IMG/VR virus record: IMGVR_UViG_3300021962_000568 | Span: 1-26,061 of that record | Length of the DNA: 26,061 nt | Source: a virus | Strand: one strand, 5' to 3' | Shown: in pieces, positions 1 through 7,630 of the stretch | Numbering within the stretch: the stretch's first letter is position 1 | How the letters are laid out: each line of letters opens with the position of its first letter | Made by a program: the position numbers and the translations under genes | Notes under the pieces: model-generated | Told to the model about the DNA's origin: nothing | The model's input: the letters and a program-made list of their open reading frames with translations, nothing else | Database searches by the model: none

Positions 1-1566
1 TCTATGTCCTGATTTAACCCATTCTTGTGACACCTTTTTAACCCTTTCAAGCATTTGGAATACTGACTCATATCTCAAAATTGATCCCTCTGGTGCTTTC
101 TGAGGTATTGTAATTACCGCAGTATCGTGAGGTCTAAAGTATTCATCTTCAACTAATTCTGGGTGGTTTGCCGCTAAGTAAGAATAGATTGCTTCATTCT
201 TTCCAACTCTAATTCTTCTTAAATAATAGTCATTGTGCCAAGCGTGAATACCTGATGAAGTTCCTAATACAAGTGATGAAGTTCCAGATGGTTTAACAGT
301 TGTAGTTCTAGCTGCTTTGTTAATTCCAATTAGTTCCGCAACTCTTTCATTTTCTTCTTTAACCGCTTTAGCTGCTGCTTTCATGTCATAACCTAATACA
401 ACGCCAGATCCAATTCCTGTCATTCCTACACCAATAAGTGCATCTTTTTCGGTTGTTCTTTTCCATACGTCTCTTAGGTAGTGGAAGTCTGTATAGCCAG
501 CTTGTAGTGTTCCAATGAATGCAGCTCCTTTAACTCTATTTTCAAAATCTTCTTGTGATTCAATATCTGATGCGTTTACCTCACACAAGTTACAGAACTG
601 GTATGGTCTAAGTGCAATTTCACAACAAGGATTTGTTCCCCAGTCTTTATCATTTGATAAATAGATTCCTGGCTCACCTGCTCCAGATAATTCAATTCTT
701 TTCCAAAGGTCCATAAAGTATTCTTGTGTTACTTTGTGTCTTAAAAGAACTGCAGAATTATTTGCTCTACCTCTTTGTGGGTTTTTCTCCCACCAATTAC
801 CAGACTTACAAGAAATCATTTCATCATCGTCTGCTGAGAATAATGATATAAGTGCCGCTCTACGAATACCACCGGCTAATACTGCGTCTGCAATATGACA
901 TACGATATCGTGAGTTTCAATTGGTGACAATTTGTCACCATCTTCTTTTGCATCCAATACTTTTGTAATGTGATGGATACAATCTTTTAGTGGTTGTGGC
1001 CCTGGTGCTTTACCTCCAGATGTAACCAAAAGGGCTCCTTTTTGACGAATATCTGAATAGTCAAAAACCGGGGTTGACGCTTTTGTACCTAAGTATGACT
1101 CGATTAATACCTTAACGGCATCGGCCCACCCTTCGATTGAATCTCCAATTAAGTATCTTCTGGTTCTATTTGGGTTTGGTTTTCTAATTTCAGGTAGTTT
1201 ATCTACGTGGTGTTTTTGTACTGAAAATCCAACTCCAGTTCCACCTAAAAGTAAGAACATTGTCTCAGCAAAGGCATCTGTATGATCAATTGGCATATAT
1301 GCACAATTATAAACTCTATTTGGTGAAATCTCGATTGGTTTACCACCAAACTGTAAAGACCTCATAGATGGTAATATTTTTTTATCATATACCATTTTAT
1401 ACACTTGTTCAATTTCCCATTTAATTTGTGGGTACTTTTTTTGATGCATTTCTTTATTTCTTGTTACTAATTCTTCCCAAGTTTCTCTTCTATTTAATTC
1501 TGGGACATACTTAGCGTATTTCATATAGACAGTTACGTCACTTAATATTTTTTGTGAAATATCCAT
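1..1566 (-). CDS. nrdJ: Class II (adenosylcobalamin-dependent) ribonucleoside-triphosphate reductase, C-terminus cut by window edge
   Basis: Reduces ribonucleotides to deoxyribonucleotides for phage DNA synthesis. Translating the minus strand from the ATG at 1566 gives 522 uninterrupted residues to the window edge; the monomeric family is about 740 long, so roughly 200 residues are missing. The radical-site motif NPCCEI lies at 312-317, with Asn312, Cys314 (thiyl radical) and Glu316. Cys325 follows Cys314 by 11 residues, the spacing of C408/C419 in the Lactobacillus leichmannii enzyme, and Cys88 (YNCAYMP) matches its redox partner. That spacing and the absence of an N-terminal ATP cone argue for class II rather than class I NrdA. 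A phosphate-loop-like PSGTSSLVLGTSSG lies at 426-439. The C-terminal Cys pair is outside the window. The gene starts 24 nt after the helicase stop and is probably co-transcribed with it. No intein was found, although phage RNRs often carry one. Confidence 0.9.
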   Translation of the reverse strand, partial: MDISQKILSDVTVYMKYAKYVPELNRRETWEELVTRNKEMHQKKYPQIKWEIEQVYKMVYDKKILPSMRSLQFGGKPIEISPNRVYNCAYMPIDHTDAFAETMFLLLGGTGVGFSVQKHHVDKLPEIRKPNPNRTRRYLIGDSIEGWADAVKVLIESYLGTKASTPVFDYSDIRQKGALLVTSGGKAPGPQPLKDCIHHITKVLDAKEDGDKLSPIETHDIVCHIADAVLAGGIRRAALISLFSADDDEMISCKSGNWWEKNPQRGRANNSAVLLRHKVTQEYFMDLWKRIELSGAGEPGIYLSNDKDWGTNPCCEIALRPYQFCNLCEVNASDIESQEDFENRVKGAAFIGTLQAGYTDFHYLRDVWKRTTEKDALIGVGMTGIGSGVVLGYDMKAAAKAVKEENERVAELIGINKAARTTTVKPSGTSSLVLGTSSGIHAWHNDYYLRRIRVGKNEAIYSYLAANHPELVEDEYFRPHDTAVITIPQKAPEGSILRYESVFQMLERVKKVSQEWVKSGHR

Positions 1567-1590
1567 AATTTAAAATTTTAACTAATTTAT

Positions 1591-2976
1591 TTAATTTTTG
1601 ATTTGTTGTTCTCTTTGTTTTCTTTTTTCTAACAATTCTTTAACACGTTCTCTTTGACGTTCTTCTTTTTGTTCTTCAAGACCCAAGAATGTTGTGGTAC
1701 TTTCGGTATCTATTTCTATCATAGCGTTGTCGAATTTGCAATTTTCAAAAACCACACCATCATCTCCAATTCTAGATTTGGTAATTGCTATTGTAGCTAA
1801 CTTCATTTCTTTTTGTTGTAGTGATTTTGCAACAGATATGATAACGTGACCTACTTGAGCTTTTTTAATTGATCCCCCCATTTGATCTGTTGTGACAACA
1901 TCCGATGAAATTGATGATCTATTACCTTGTGTTGCTGTCCATCCTGCAATATTTAGTTCATGGCACATCGCTTCAAAACCTCTCATTACTGAACCTTCAC
2001 TCTTCCATTCATCACCTAAATTCTTGTCTGGGACTATACAATCGATATAATCTAGTACAACCATATCGATTTTAGTTCCGTCAGCAATCATCTTTCTAAT
2101 CTCATTTTTAATCTGTAACATTGTCTTTGTATCGGATGGTAATTTCTTTAAATCTAATGTATTATCCATTGTACTTTTGATTTCATTAACCTTATCCATA
2201 ACCTCAACTCTCTTTTCTGATAACTCATCTGGATGAATCTTTGTCCAAAGTGTAAAGTGTTTTCTTTGAATAACTTTTGGGTTGTCCTCAAAGAAGATTT
2301 GTAGTACATTAAATCCAAGATTAAACGCATGGTTTGCAATCTTTGTAAGTACTGTTGATTTACCAACTCCAGTTGGAGCTAGAATAACACCAATCTCTCC
2401 TTTAGCTAGACCGCCTTTTAATAGTCTATCGATACCTGGGATACCCATAGGTATTGGGTGTCTATAATCATCCTCTAATACTTGATCTAAGTTTGAAAAG
2501 ACATCCATGGTGCTTGTGTCTTTTGAACCAACTAGAAGGGCTTCTCTTACCATTTCTTCTAGAGTGTCATAGTTCTCAAACTCCCCACCATCAATGATTT
2601 TTTGAGCTCTTGACATCACCTTTTGTAACTCTTGTTGCTTACAAAACTTAAGTGCCTTCTCTTGTACAAAATCAACACCATCAATTGGTGCTTCTTGTAT
2701 TTTCTTTATTGTATCAAGCACAACTTTAACAGCAATTTGTTGTTGTAATTCAGATTTTGTAACCTGTTCTAATGTTTCAAATGATGGTGTGTGGTTATAT
2801 TTTATATAATACTCTTTAATCATTTGCATAATGATTTTAAAATATTTATTTTCAAAATAACCATTATCAATTACATCGATTATTGAATGAGAGAAGTCTT
2901 TGTCTACGATAATTTGATTAAGTAATTGGATTTGAAAATTATTTCCTAGATATTCAAAGTTTTTTGTTGTCGCCAT
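1591..2976 (-). CDS. 41: Replicative DNA helicase, DnaB/T4 gp41 family
   Basis: Hexameric 5'-3' helicase that unwinds the replication fork. Of 461 residues, the N-terminal part (about 1-150) is helical and fits the DnaB/gp41 N-domain. The RecA-fold motor follows, with Walker A APTGVGKST at 200-208, Walker B DMVVLDYIDC at 304-313, the sensor-like TATQGNR at 347-353, and the C-terminal KSRIGDDGVVF at 400-410 that carries the arginine-finger-type residue in this family. The C-terminus (430-461) is highly charged and rich in Glu, Arg and Gln. Length matches T4 gp41 (475). It is the first gene after a short spacer (2977-3016), in which TATTTAT occurs at 3001-3007 (complement), 24 nt upstream of the start. 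No primase (gp61-like) gene is in the window. Confidence 0.92.
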   Translation of the reverse strand: MATTKNFEYLGNNFQIQLLNQIIVDKDFSHSIIDVIDNGYFENKYFKIIMQMIKEYYIKYNHTPSFETLEQVTKSELQQQIAVKVVLDTIKKIQEAPIDGVDFVQEKALKFCKQQELQKVMSRAQKIIDGGEFENYDTLEEMVREALLVGSKDTSTMDVFSNLDQVLEDDYRHPIPMGIPGIDRLLKGGLAKGEIGVILAPTGVGKSTVLTKIANHAFNLGFNVLQIFFEDNPKVIQRKHFTLWTKIHPDELSEKRVEVMDKVNEIKSTMDNTLDLKKLPSDTKTMLQIKNEIRKMIADGTKIDMVVLDYIDCIVPDKNLGDEWKSEGSVMRGFEAMCHELNIAGWTATQGNRSSISSDVVTTDQMGGSIKKAQVGHVIISVAKSLQQKEMKLATIAITKSRIGDDGVVFENCKFDNAMIEIDTESTTTFLGLEEQKEERQRERVKELLEKRKQREQQIKN

Positions 2977-3016
2977 ATATTTTAATTAATGTTAGTAATG
3001 ATAAATACTATTGATT

Positions 3017-3463
3017 TTAATTAAAATCTGGATAAAAATAATTAAATTTTGTATCTGAAAAAATGTCAGTTAAGCTATTTAAGATCTCTTTTAACTTTGG
3101 GCGTAGGTCTACGGTATATCTTACCTTTGGTGGGTAAAGTTTTGCGTCAAACACTCTATGACAAATTGTCATATTTTCAGTCTTAATATATATGTTAAAT
3201 ATCTCATCATCATCTGTGTATGATGTGTTTAAAACCTCTGGATTTTGAATAATCTCATACTCATTGTCCAGCATATATACAACAGATTTCATTTTTAAAT
3301 CATACTTTAGTTCGTCACATAGTCTTTTTATGTAGTTATAAAGTTCTTCTGATTTAATTGCATTTTTGTTGAAATTTCTAACATTGAAGAACCTCTGTAC
3401 TACAATGTTTTGATTACATGTTAATAAAAATTCTAATTTAGTTAAATTATTATTTTCTTTCAT
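3017..3463 (-). CDS. Hypothetical protein, 148 residues, between RNase H and helicase
   Basis: I do not recognise this family. The protein is soluble-looking, mixed alpha/beta, with no signal peptide or membrane segment. It has three cysteines (CNQN near 16, LCDE near 49, ICHRVF near 121) but no paired metal-binding pattern. The sequence ends in an aromatic-rich stretch (FNYFYPDFN). Its ATG overlaps the end of the RNase H-like gene by 14 nt, so it is probably translated by coupling to it. In T4 the rnh gene is followed by dsbA and 33, small DNA-binding and late-transcription proteins; this position could suggest a replication or transcription accessory role, but I see no sequence resemblance to either. 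Confidence 0.8.
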   Translation of the reverse strand: MKENNNLTKLEFLLTCNQNIVVQRFFNVRNFNKNAIKSEELYNYIKRLCDELKYDLKMKSVVYMLDNEYEIIQNPEVLNTSYTDDDEIFNIYIKTENMTICHRVFDAKLYPPKVRYTVDLRPKLKEILNSLTDIFSDTKFNYFYPDFN

Positions 3464-4481
3464 CTTTTTTGTTTTTTCTGTTTCTAAATTTTGTTTTTTC
3501 TTTTCGTGATAGCTTTAAAAATGGTTTTAAAAAATAAACCCAGGCTTCATCGTTTTTTGGTAGGTATTTGAAGAGTCCGTCCTCCATCATCATTCGAATT
3601 AAGTTTCTATGTCCTCGTCCATCAGGATCCAATGACTCTGAGTAATAAAGACTAACTAATTCTTTACCTTCATCCGTGATCAGTGGATTTGATAAGTCAA
3701 CTAGTTTCTCATTGATGGTAAAAAACTCCTCCCCAAATATTCCTTCCTTTGTTTTACCACTTAAAAGATTTTGTAGTGCAACACTACTTTTTTGTTCTTT
3801 TAAAAGGTTTTCTGCTTTGGTTAAAATATCGGTATATTTTATTTCAGTTTCAAGTATTTCTGGAAATAATTTTATAAAAGTTTCTTCACCTAAATAAAAA
3901 ATACCATCAATATTATCTGAACTATCACCTGTTAATATTTTATAGGTTTTAACATTATAATGTGGGATTTCTCTTTTGTAAATCTTAATGTTATCTCCAT
4001 TTTTAAAATACTTTTTTTGTTGTGGTGAATATATCGATACTTTTTCCGAAATTAACTGTGTTAAATCTCTATCAGAAGAGAAGATTGTTTTTTCTTCGTC
4101 TTCTGATATTTGACAGTAATATGCAATTAAGTCATCAGCTTCAGATTTTTCAATTTCAAGTTGTCTAACAAACATCTCTTCAAGATATTGTTTAACCCTT
4201 TGTTTTTGTTTTAAAAATGATTCATCCTTAAACTCTTCTTTCTTTACTGCGTCTCGATTTAACTTGTACTTTGGATATATTCGTCTTCTTTCTAAAGAAG
4301 ATGTCTCGCTATCCCAAAATACAACTACCTTAGTGTAGTTACTTTCCTCTAAAAATCGTCTAAGGGTATTTAAAAAGTGCCAAATACCACCAACGTGTTC
4401 CCCTTTGTTAAAAAAGTCTTTAACTCCATGAAAACCAATTTTTAATAGGTTGTTACCATCAACTAAAAGTGTTTTGGTCAT
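3450..4481 (-). CDS. rnh: 5'-3' exonuclease / flap endonuclease of the T4 RNase H type
   Basis: Removes RNA primers and flaps from lagging-strand fragments. The 343 residues (T4 RNase H is 305) carry the FEN/PIN-like metal ligands in order: Asp8 in LLVDGNNL, Asp57 in VFWDSE, Glu114/Asp116/Asp117 in KSEADDLIAYY, Asp137 and Asp139 in SSDRDL, and Asp186/Asp189 in LTGDSSDNI, the last being the helix-hairpin-helix entry region. The C-terminus is strongly basic (FRNRKNKKDERK). The start ATG shares its A with the stop of the upstream methyltransferase (TAATG, 1-nt overlap), and the stop lies inside the next gene, so the three are tightly coupled. Confidence 0.9.
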   Translation of the reverse strand: MTKTLLVDGNNLLKIGFHGVKDFFNKGEHVGGIWHFLNTLRRFLEESNYTKVVVFWDSETSSLERRRIYPKYKLNRDAVKKEEFKDESFLKQKQRVKQYLEEMFVRQLEIEKSEADDLIAYYCQISEDEEKTIFSSDRDLTQLISEKVSIYSPQQKKYFKNGDNIKIYKREIPHYNVKTYKILTGDSSDNIDGIFYLGEETFIKLFPEILETEIKYTDILTKAENLLKEQKSSVALQNLLSGKTKEGIFGEEFFTINEKLVDLSNPLITDEGKELVSLYYSESLDPDGRGHRNLIRMMMEDGLFKYLPKNDEAWVYFLKPFLKLSRKEKTKFRNRKNKKDERK

Positions 4482-6562
4482 TAGTCGTTAATGTTAAATA
4501 CATTTGACAAAACTGGTTCTTTTTGTAAAAAGTAATTTACAAAGAACTCTGAAAATATAGCTTCCATAACAGGAACGCAGATTGAGTTTCCGGCTAATGC
4601 TACATGTGCTTTTGTTGATAATGAAGTTGTTAAAAGCAAATCAATATCGTCTTCTCTAACACCCATAAATCTATAACCTTCTCTAGCTGTGATGTTTCTA
4701 ACTCTACCATCCTCTGTCATAATTTGTGGTGAACCACTAGTTGTGAGACAAGGTGAACAGCCATCAACTGAATAAATTCTTCTAGCTTGATCATATCGAA
4801 CATCGTCACGTCTTGCGATTAGTTTGCATACACTATTTGTTTTTGGTGTACTTCTAGTATATGGACATTCAATTAATAATGACTCATCAAAATTTTCTTC
4901 AATATAAGGTCTCATTGGTACTCTAGCTTTTTTATGATTGTCAACATTTAACATTTTTTGTTTGACATCTTCAAAATCACTGTCTAGTACTGACATCATA
5001 AAAACTCTCTCTCTATTCTGTGGACAACCAAAATCAGCTCCATTTAAAACTCTCCAATATGAACTATAACCTAATGTCTTTAGGTATTCAATATGATTTT
5101 TAAATTTGTCAATATGGTTGTGTGAGACTAAGTTTTTTACATTTTCCATTAAAAGATATTTTGGTTTGTTAACACTTAAAATTCTTTCAACTTCAAATAA
5201 TAATCCACTTCTTGTTCCTTGTTGAATTCCTCTTTGTACTCCGGATATTGAAATGTCTTGGCAATTATGGGCAATACAGCCATTTGCTGTGAATGAATGG
5301 TCTTCATCTACCTCAATATCATAAACAAATTCAGTATTATTTGTATTAATAATACCTTTAATTGGCGTCCAAATAAAACCATTATCAAAAAAAGATCTTT
5401 TATTTTTGCTTTGGTCTAAATCAAAAGCAATTGTGTAACTATCTCTTTGATTAACATATCTACCCTCAATAATGTATTTATCTTTATTTTTTGTTTTATA
5501 GATAGAATATGACACATTATAACATTTTGCAATACATTGTCCAATACCATAAATTAATTCACGACTTACACTTGTAATTCTTTGTCTTGTTGAATTTTTA
5601 TAAAAGCTACCGTCAGCAGAAAAATAACCCTGGATAAATGATTTCAAAAGATTTATTGGTAAATCAAAAATTGTATTAGTCAATTTCTTACCATAAGCAT
5701 ACTTCCCAAATTGTTGAACAAATAAACCAATTTCTTTTTTTGGTAAATGTATCTTATATGTAGTTCTCTCTCTAACAACTGCCGCATTAAATTTCAATCT
5801 TTCCAATCTTTCACTAATTTCTTGTAATTCAGAATCATTTTTATTTGTACAACATATAATTATTCCAGCTTGATGTCTTGACCAGCCGTCACCAATATAT
5901 CTACCAATTAACCACCAAAAATCTTCATTATCCATATGTTGTGATAACTCATTTTTGTATCTTGGTTTTCTTCCGTCATTCCATTTGAACTCGATTCCAT
6001 CCCACTTTGGTATAATACTATTTTGATTTATTGCAACTCCAAGATAATCGTTACTTGTCAAGTCCTTACATTCTTTCCAATAAGGTTCTGTTAAATTATT
6101 TTTATCTCCACCAATTTTACTAACAACATAAAATCTGTGGTTTTTAGTTGTTTTTAACTCATCAAATATTGGTGATTTAATATTCCAAATTTCTTTTTTA
6201 CCTTGTTCAAACTTGTTTTTTACTTCTTTGTATGTGTTTGTGTGTGTTAAAACACGATTACCAATTTCTATATCAATAATCTTTTTGTATCCAGTATCTG
6301 TCAATACTAATGTATCTTTTGTAAAACAAGGAAATGAATATGTTAAAAGATCGCAGTCTGGAAAAGTTGTTTCATCTACTTTTGAAACATCTCCTAGATT
6401 ACCATTTGTTGTTTTATGTAATACATCATAACACTCATTAGCACTATTTAATATGTCGCAGTTTGCGACATTCTCATAGTCAACTCCAATATACTTTAGT
6501 GCTAGTTCTTGTGTCCCATATCCAGAAAATAATGAGACAACTTTTAATTTATTCTTATTCAT
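4481..6562 (-). CDS. DNA (cytosine-5-)methyltransferase precursor interrupted by an intein
   Basis: Transfers a methyl group from S-adenosylmethionine to C5 of cytosine, probably protecting phage DNA from host restriction. The 693-residue precursor has motif I at 8-20 (SLFSGYGTQ, SAM binding). Motif IV, normally SFPCQ, is split: SFP at 76-78 and CQDIS at 434-438, with the catalytic Cys being Cys434. Motif VI ENVKNL is at 473-478, motif VIII QNRERVF at 515-521, a short target-recognition region follows, and motifs IX (RRIYSVDGCSPCLTT, 594-608) and X (AGNSICVPV, 657-665) complete the fold. Removing residues 79-433 leaves 338 residues, the normal size of a small m5C methyltransferase. The start overlaps the UvsX stop by 8 nt and its stop overlaps the rnh start by 1 nt. 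No restriction endonuclease lies beside it. The target site cannot be read from the sequence. Confidence 0.95.
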   Translation of the reverse strand: MNKNKLKVVSLFSGYGTQELALKYIGVDYENVANCDILNSANECYDVLHKTTNGNLGDVSKVDETTFPDCDLLTYSFPCFTKDTLVLTDTGYKKIIDIEIGNRVLTHTNTYKEVKNKFEQGKKEIWNIKSPIFDELKTTKNHRFYVVSKIGGDKNNLTEPYWKECKDLTSNDYLGVAINQNSIIPKWDGIEFKWNDGRKPRYKNELSQHMDNEDFWWLIGRYIGDGWSRHQAGIIICCTNKNDSELQEISERLERLKFNAAVVRERTTYKIHLPKKEIGLFVQQFGKYAYGKKLTNTIFDLPINLLKSFIQGYFSADGSFYKNSTRQRITSVSRELIYGIGQCIAKCYNVSYSIYKTKNKDKYIIEGRYVNQRDSYTIAFDLDQSKNKRSFFDNGFIWTPIKGIINTNNTEFVYDIEVDEDHSFTANGCIAHNCQDISISGVQRGIQQGTRSGLLFEVERILSVNKPKYLLMENVKNLVSHNHIDKFKNHIEYLKTLGYSSYWRVLNGADFGCPQNRERVFMMSVLDSDFEDVKQKMLNVDNHKKARVPMRPYIEENFDESLLIECPYTRSTPKTNSVCKLIARRDDVRYDQARRIYSVDGCSPCLTTSGSPQIMTEDGRVRNITAREGYRFMGVREDDIDLLLTTSLSTKAHVALAGNSICVPVMEAIFSEFFVNYFLQKEPVLSNVFNIND
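5264..6328 (-). other. Intein with LAGLIDADG homing endonuclease, residues 79-433 of the methyltransferase
   Basis: A 355-residue self-splicing element. Block A begins at Cys79 (CFTKDTLVL). Block B has the TxxH motif TKNH at 139-142. The two endonuclease motifs are LIGRYIGDGW at 218-227 and FIQGYFSADGSF at 309-320, both keeping the acidic metal ligand (Asp225, Asp317). Block F is VYDIEVDEDHSFTANG at 413-428, and block G ends CIAHN at 429-433, with penultimate His432 and terminal Asn433. The +1 residue is Cys434. All splicing residues are present, so it should be active. It sits exactly between Pro and the catalytic Cys of the methyltransferase PCQ motif, so excision restores that motif. Boundaries were checked at codon level: TGT at 6328-6326, AAT at 5266-5264, TGC at 5263-5261. 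Confidence 0.95.
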
Positions 6563-7559
6563 AAACCTTTTCTTCTTTTAAATCGAAATCACCTTCTGTT
6601 CCAATAATATTTTTCCAATAATCTGCATTTTCTTTTTTGTATTCCTCAATTGATTTTTTCTCCTCCGCTGCGTCTTTACCCGCTAAAAATCCATGTGGAG
6701 TTACAATAATTTTACCATCTTCAAATCCAAGTCCGTTGATGTGGTTTTTCATTACAGATACTTTTGTTCTTGATGCGAATTTAACAGTTCTCTTGTCTTT
6801 TGTTGCTGTAATTTTTGTAGTTCCAGCACCTTTTTGATTACCAAACAAAAATACTAAAGATGAATTTAACCAAATTGCCTCACCACCTTTTGCTTTAATT
6901 TTTGGTTGTCCAAATGGATTGTCTGGTAATTCAACCCAAGGTTGGTTAACGATTACTAAAGTGTTTTCATATTTAGTGCTAGTTTTTCTAGACCCAGAAA
7001 TCCTTTGGTTAATTCCCATACCAATTTTATCCGCAAGTACTGATGCGTTATGTTGTTTACCACCCTTACCTTCGTAAGTCATTTTACATGGTACTGAACC
7101 AACCGAATCCCATAAAAATAATAAATTATAATCTAATTCACCCTTTTCTTGTGCGTCTAACATATCATTAATGTATTCTGTGATTTGTTCAATGTATTCA
7201 AAATTGTTATTAAATATAAAGAATCCATCCCAATCAAGTTCTCCAGTTTCTTCATCAACAACTTCTTCACATTCAAATCCCATTAACTTAGCGTGATCAA
7301 ACGACCATTTTTGTTCCGTGATAATAAAAACAGGTAATGTTCCTTTCTTTTGTGCGTCAACTGCAGTTTTTACAAGTGCTGTTGTTTTTCCGGTATCTGA
7401 ATGACCTAAGAACATATTAATATGTCCAATTGCAGGCCCTGGTAGTCCAACAGCGTCCAAAAATTCAGAACCAAGATCAAAATATTTTTGTTGTTTGTAT
7501 TTAGCTTCAGATGAAAATTTTTTCTTAACCGAACTAAAATCATTTTTCTTTATTGCCAT
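6555..7559 (-). CDS. uvsX: UvsX-like RecA recombinase
   Basis: ATP-dependent strand-exchange protein for recombination-dependent replication and repair. In 334 residues, Walker A is GHSDTGKTT at 52-60 and Walker B is LLFLWDSVGS at 146-155. The stretch KIGMGINQRISG (178-189) and the LVIVNQPW strand (201-208) with its conserved Gln match the RecA core. Residues 248-272 (TKITATKDKRTVKFASR and following) form the family's basic beta region. The C-terminus (295-334) is charged and ends acidic, as in UvsX. It lies directly downstream of gp32, its usual partner, after a 71-nt spacer holding a hairpin and a possible promoter. Its stop overlaps the methyltransferase start by 8 nt. Confidence 0.92.
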   Translation of the reverse strand: MAIKKNDFSSVKKKFSSEAKYKQQKYFDLGSEFLDAVGLPGPAIGHINMFLGHSDTGKTTALVKTAVDAQKKGTLPVFIITEQKWSFDHAKLMGFECEEVVDEETGELDWDGFFIFNNNFEYIEQITEYINDMLDAQEKGELDYNLLFLWDSVGSVPCKMTYEGKGGKQHNASVLADKIGMGINQRISGSRKTSTKYENTLVIVNQPWVELPDNPFGQPKIKAKGGEAIWLNSSLVFLFGNQKGAGTTKITATKDKRTVKFASRTKVSVMKNHINGLGFEDGKIIVTPHGFLAGKDAAEEKKSIEEYKKENADYWKNIIGTEGDFDLKEEKVYE

Positions 7560-7573
7560 ATGTTTTTTTTAAA

Positions 7574-7601
7574 AATATAAGAAAATGTGGATACATTGTA
7601 A
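7574..7601 (-). promoter_or_regulatory. Possible promoter of the uvsX operon
   Basis: On the minus strand TTACAA (7601-7596), a 16-nt spacer and TATATT (7579-7574) lie 14 nt before the uvsX ATG. The 10-mer CTTATATTTT around the -10 is identical to the one in the gp32 promoter. The -35-like element overlaps the gp32 terminator hairpin, so this is a tentative call; if used, it would give a very short leader. Confidence 0.35.
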
Positions 7602-7614
7602 TTAATATATCCAC
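7587..7614 (-). terminator. Hairpin downstream of gp32, probable terminator or attenuator
   Basis: On the minus strand GTGGATATATT pairs with AATGTATCCAC (11 bp with one G-U pair) across a 6-nt loop, followed by ATTTTCTTATATTTTT. It starts 17 nt past the gp32 stop. The U-run is broken, so termination may be partial, allowing some read-through into uvsX. Confidence 0.55.
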
Positions 7615-7630
7615 ACTATTTTAATAAGAT

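Noticed and set aside
2154-2366. 70-codon minus-strand frame within the helicase gene
   Set aside because: It overlaps the helicase region holding Walker A in another frame and has no recognisable feature.
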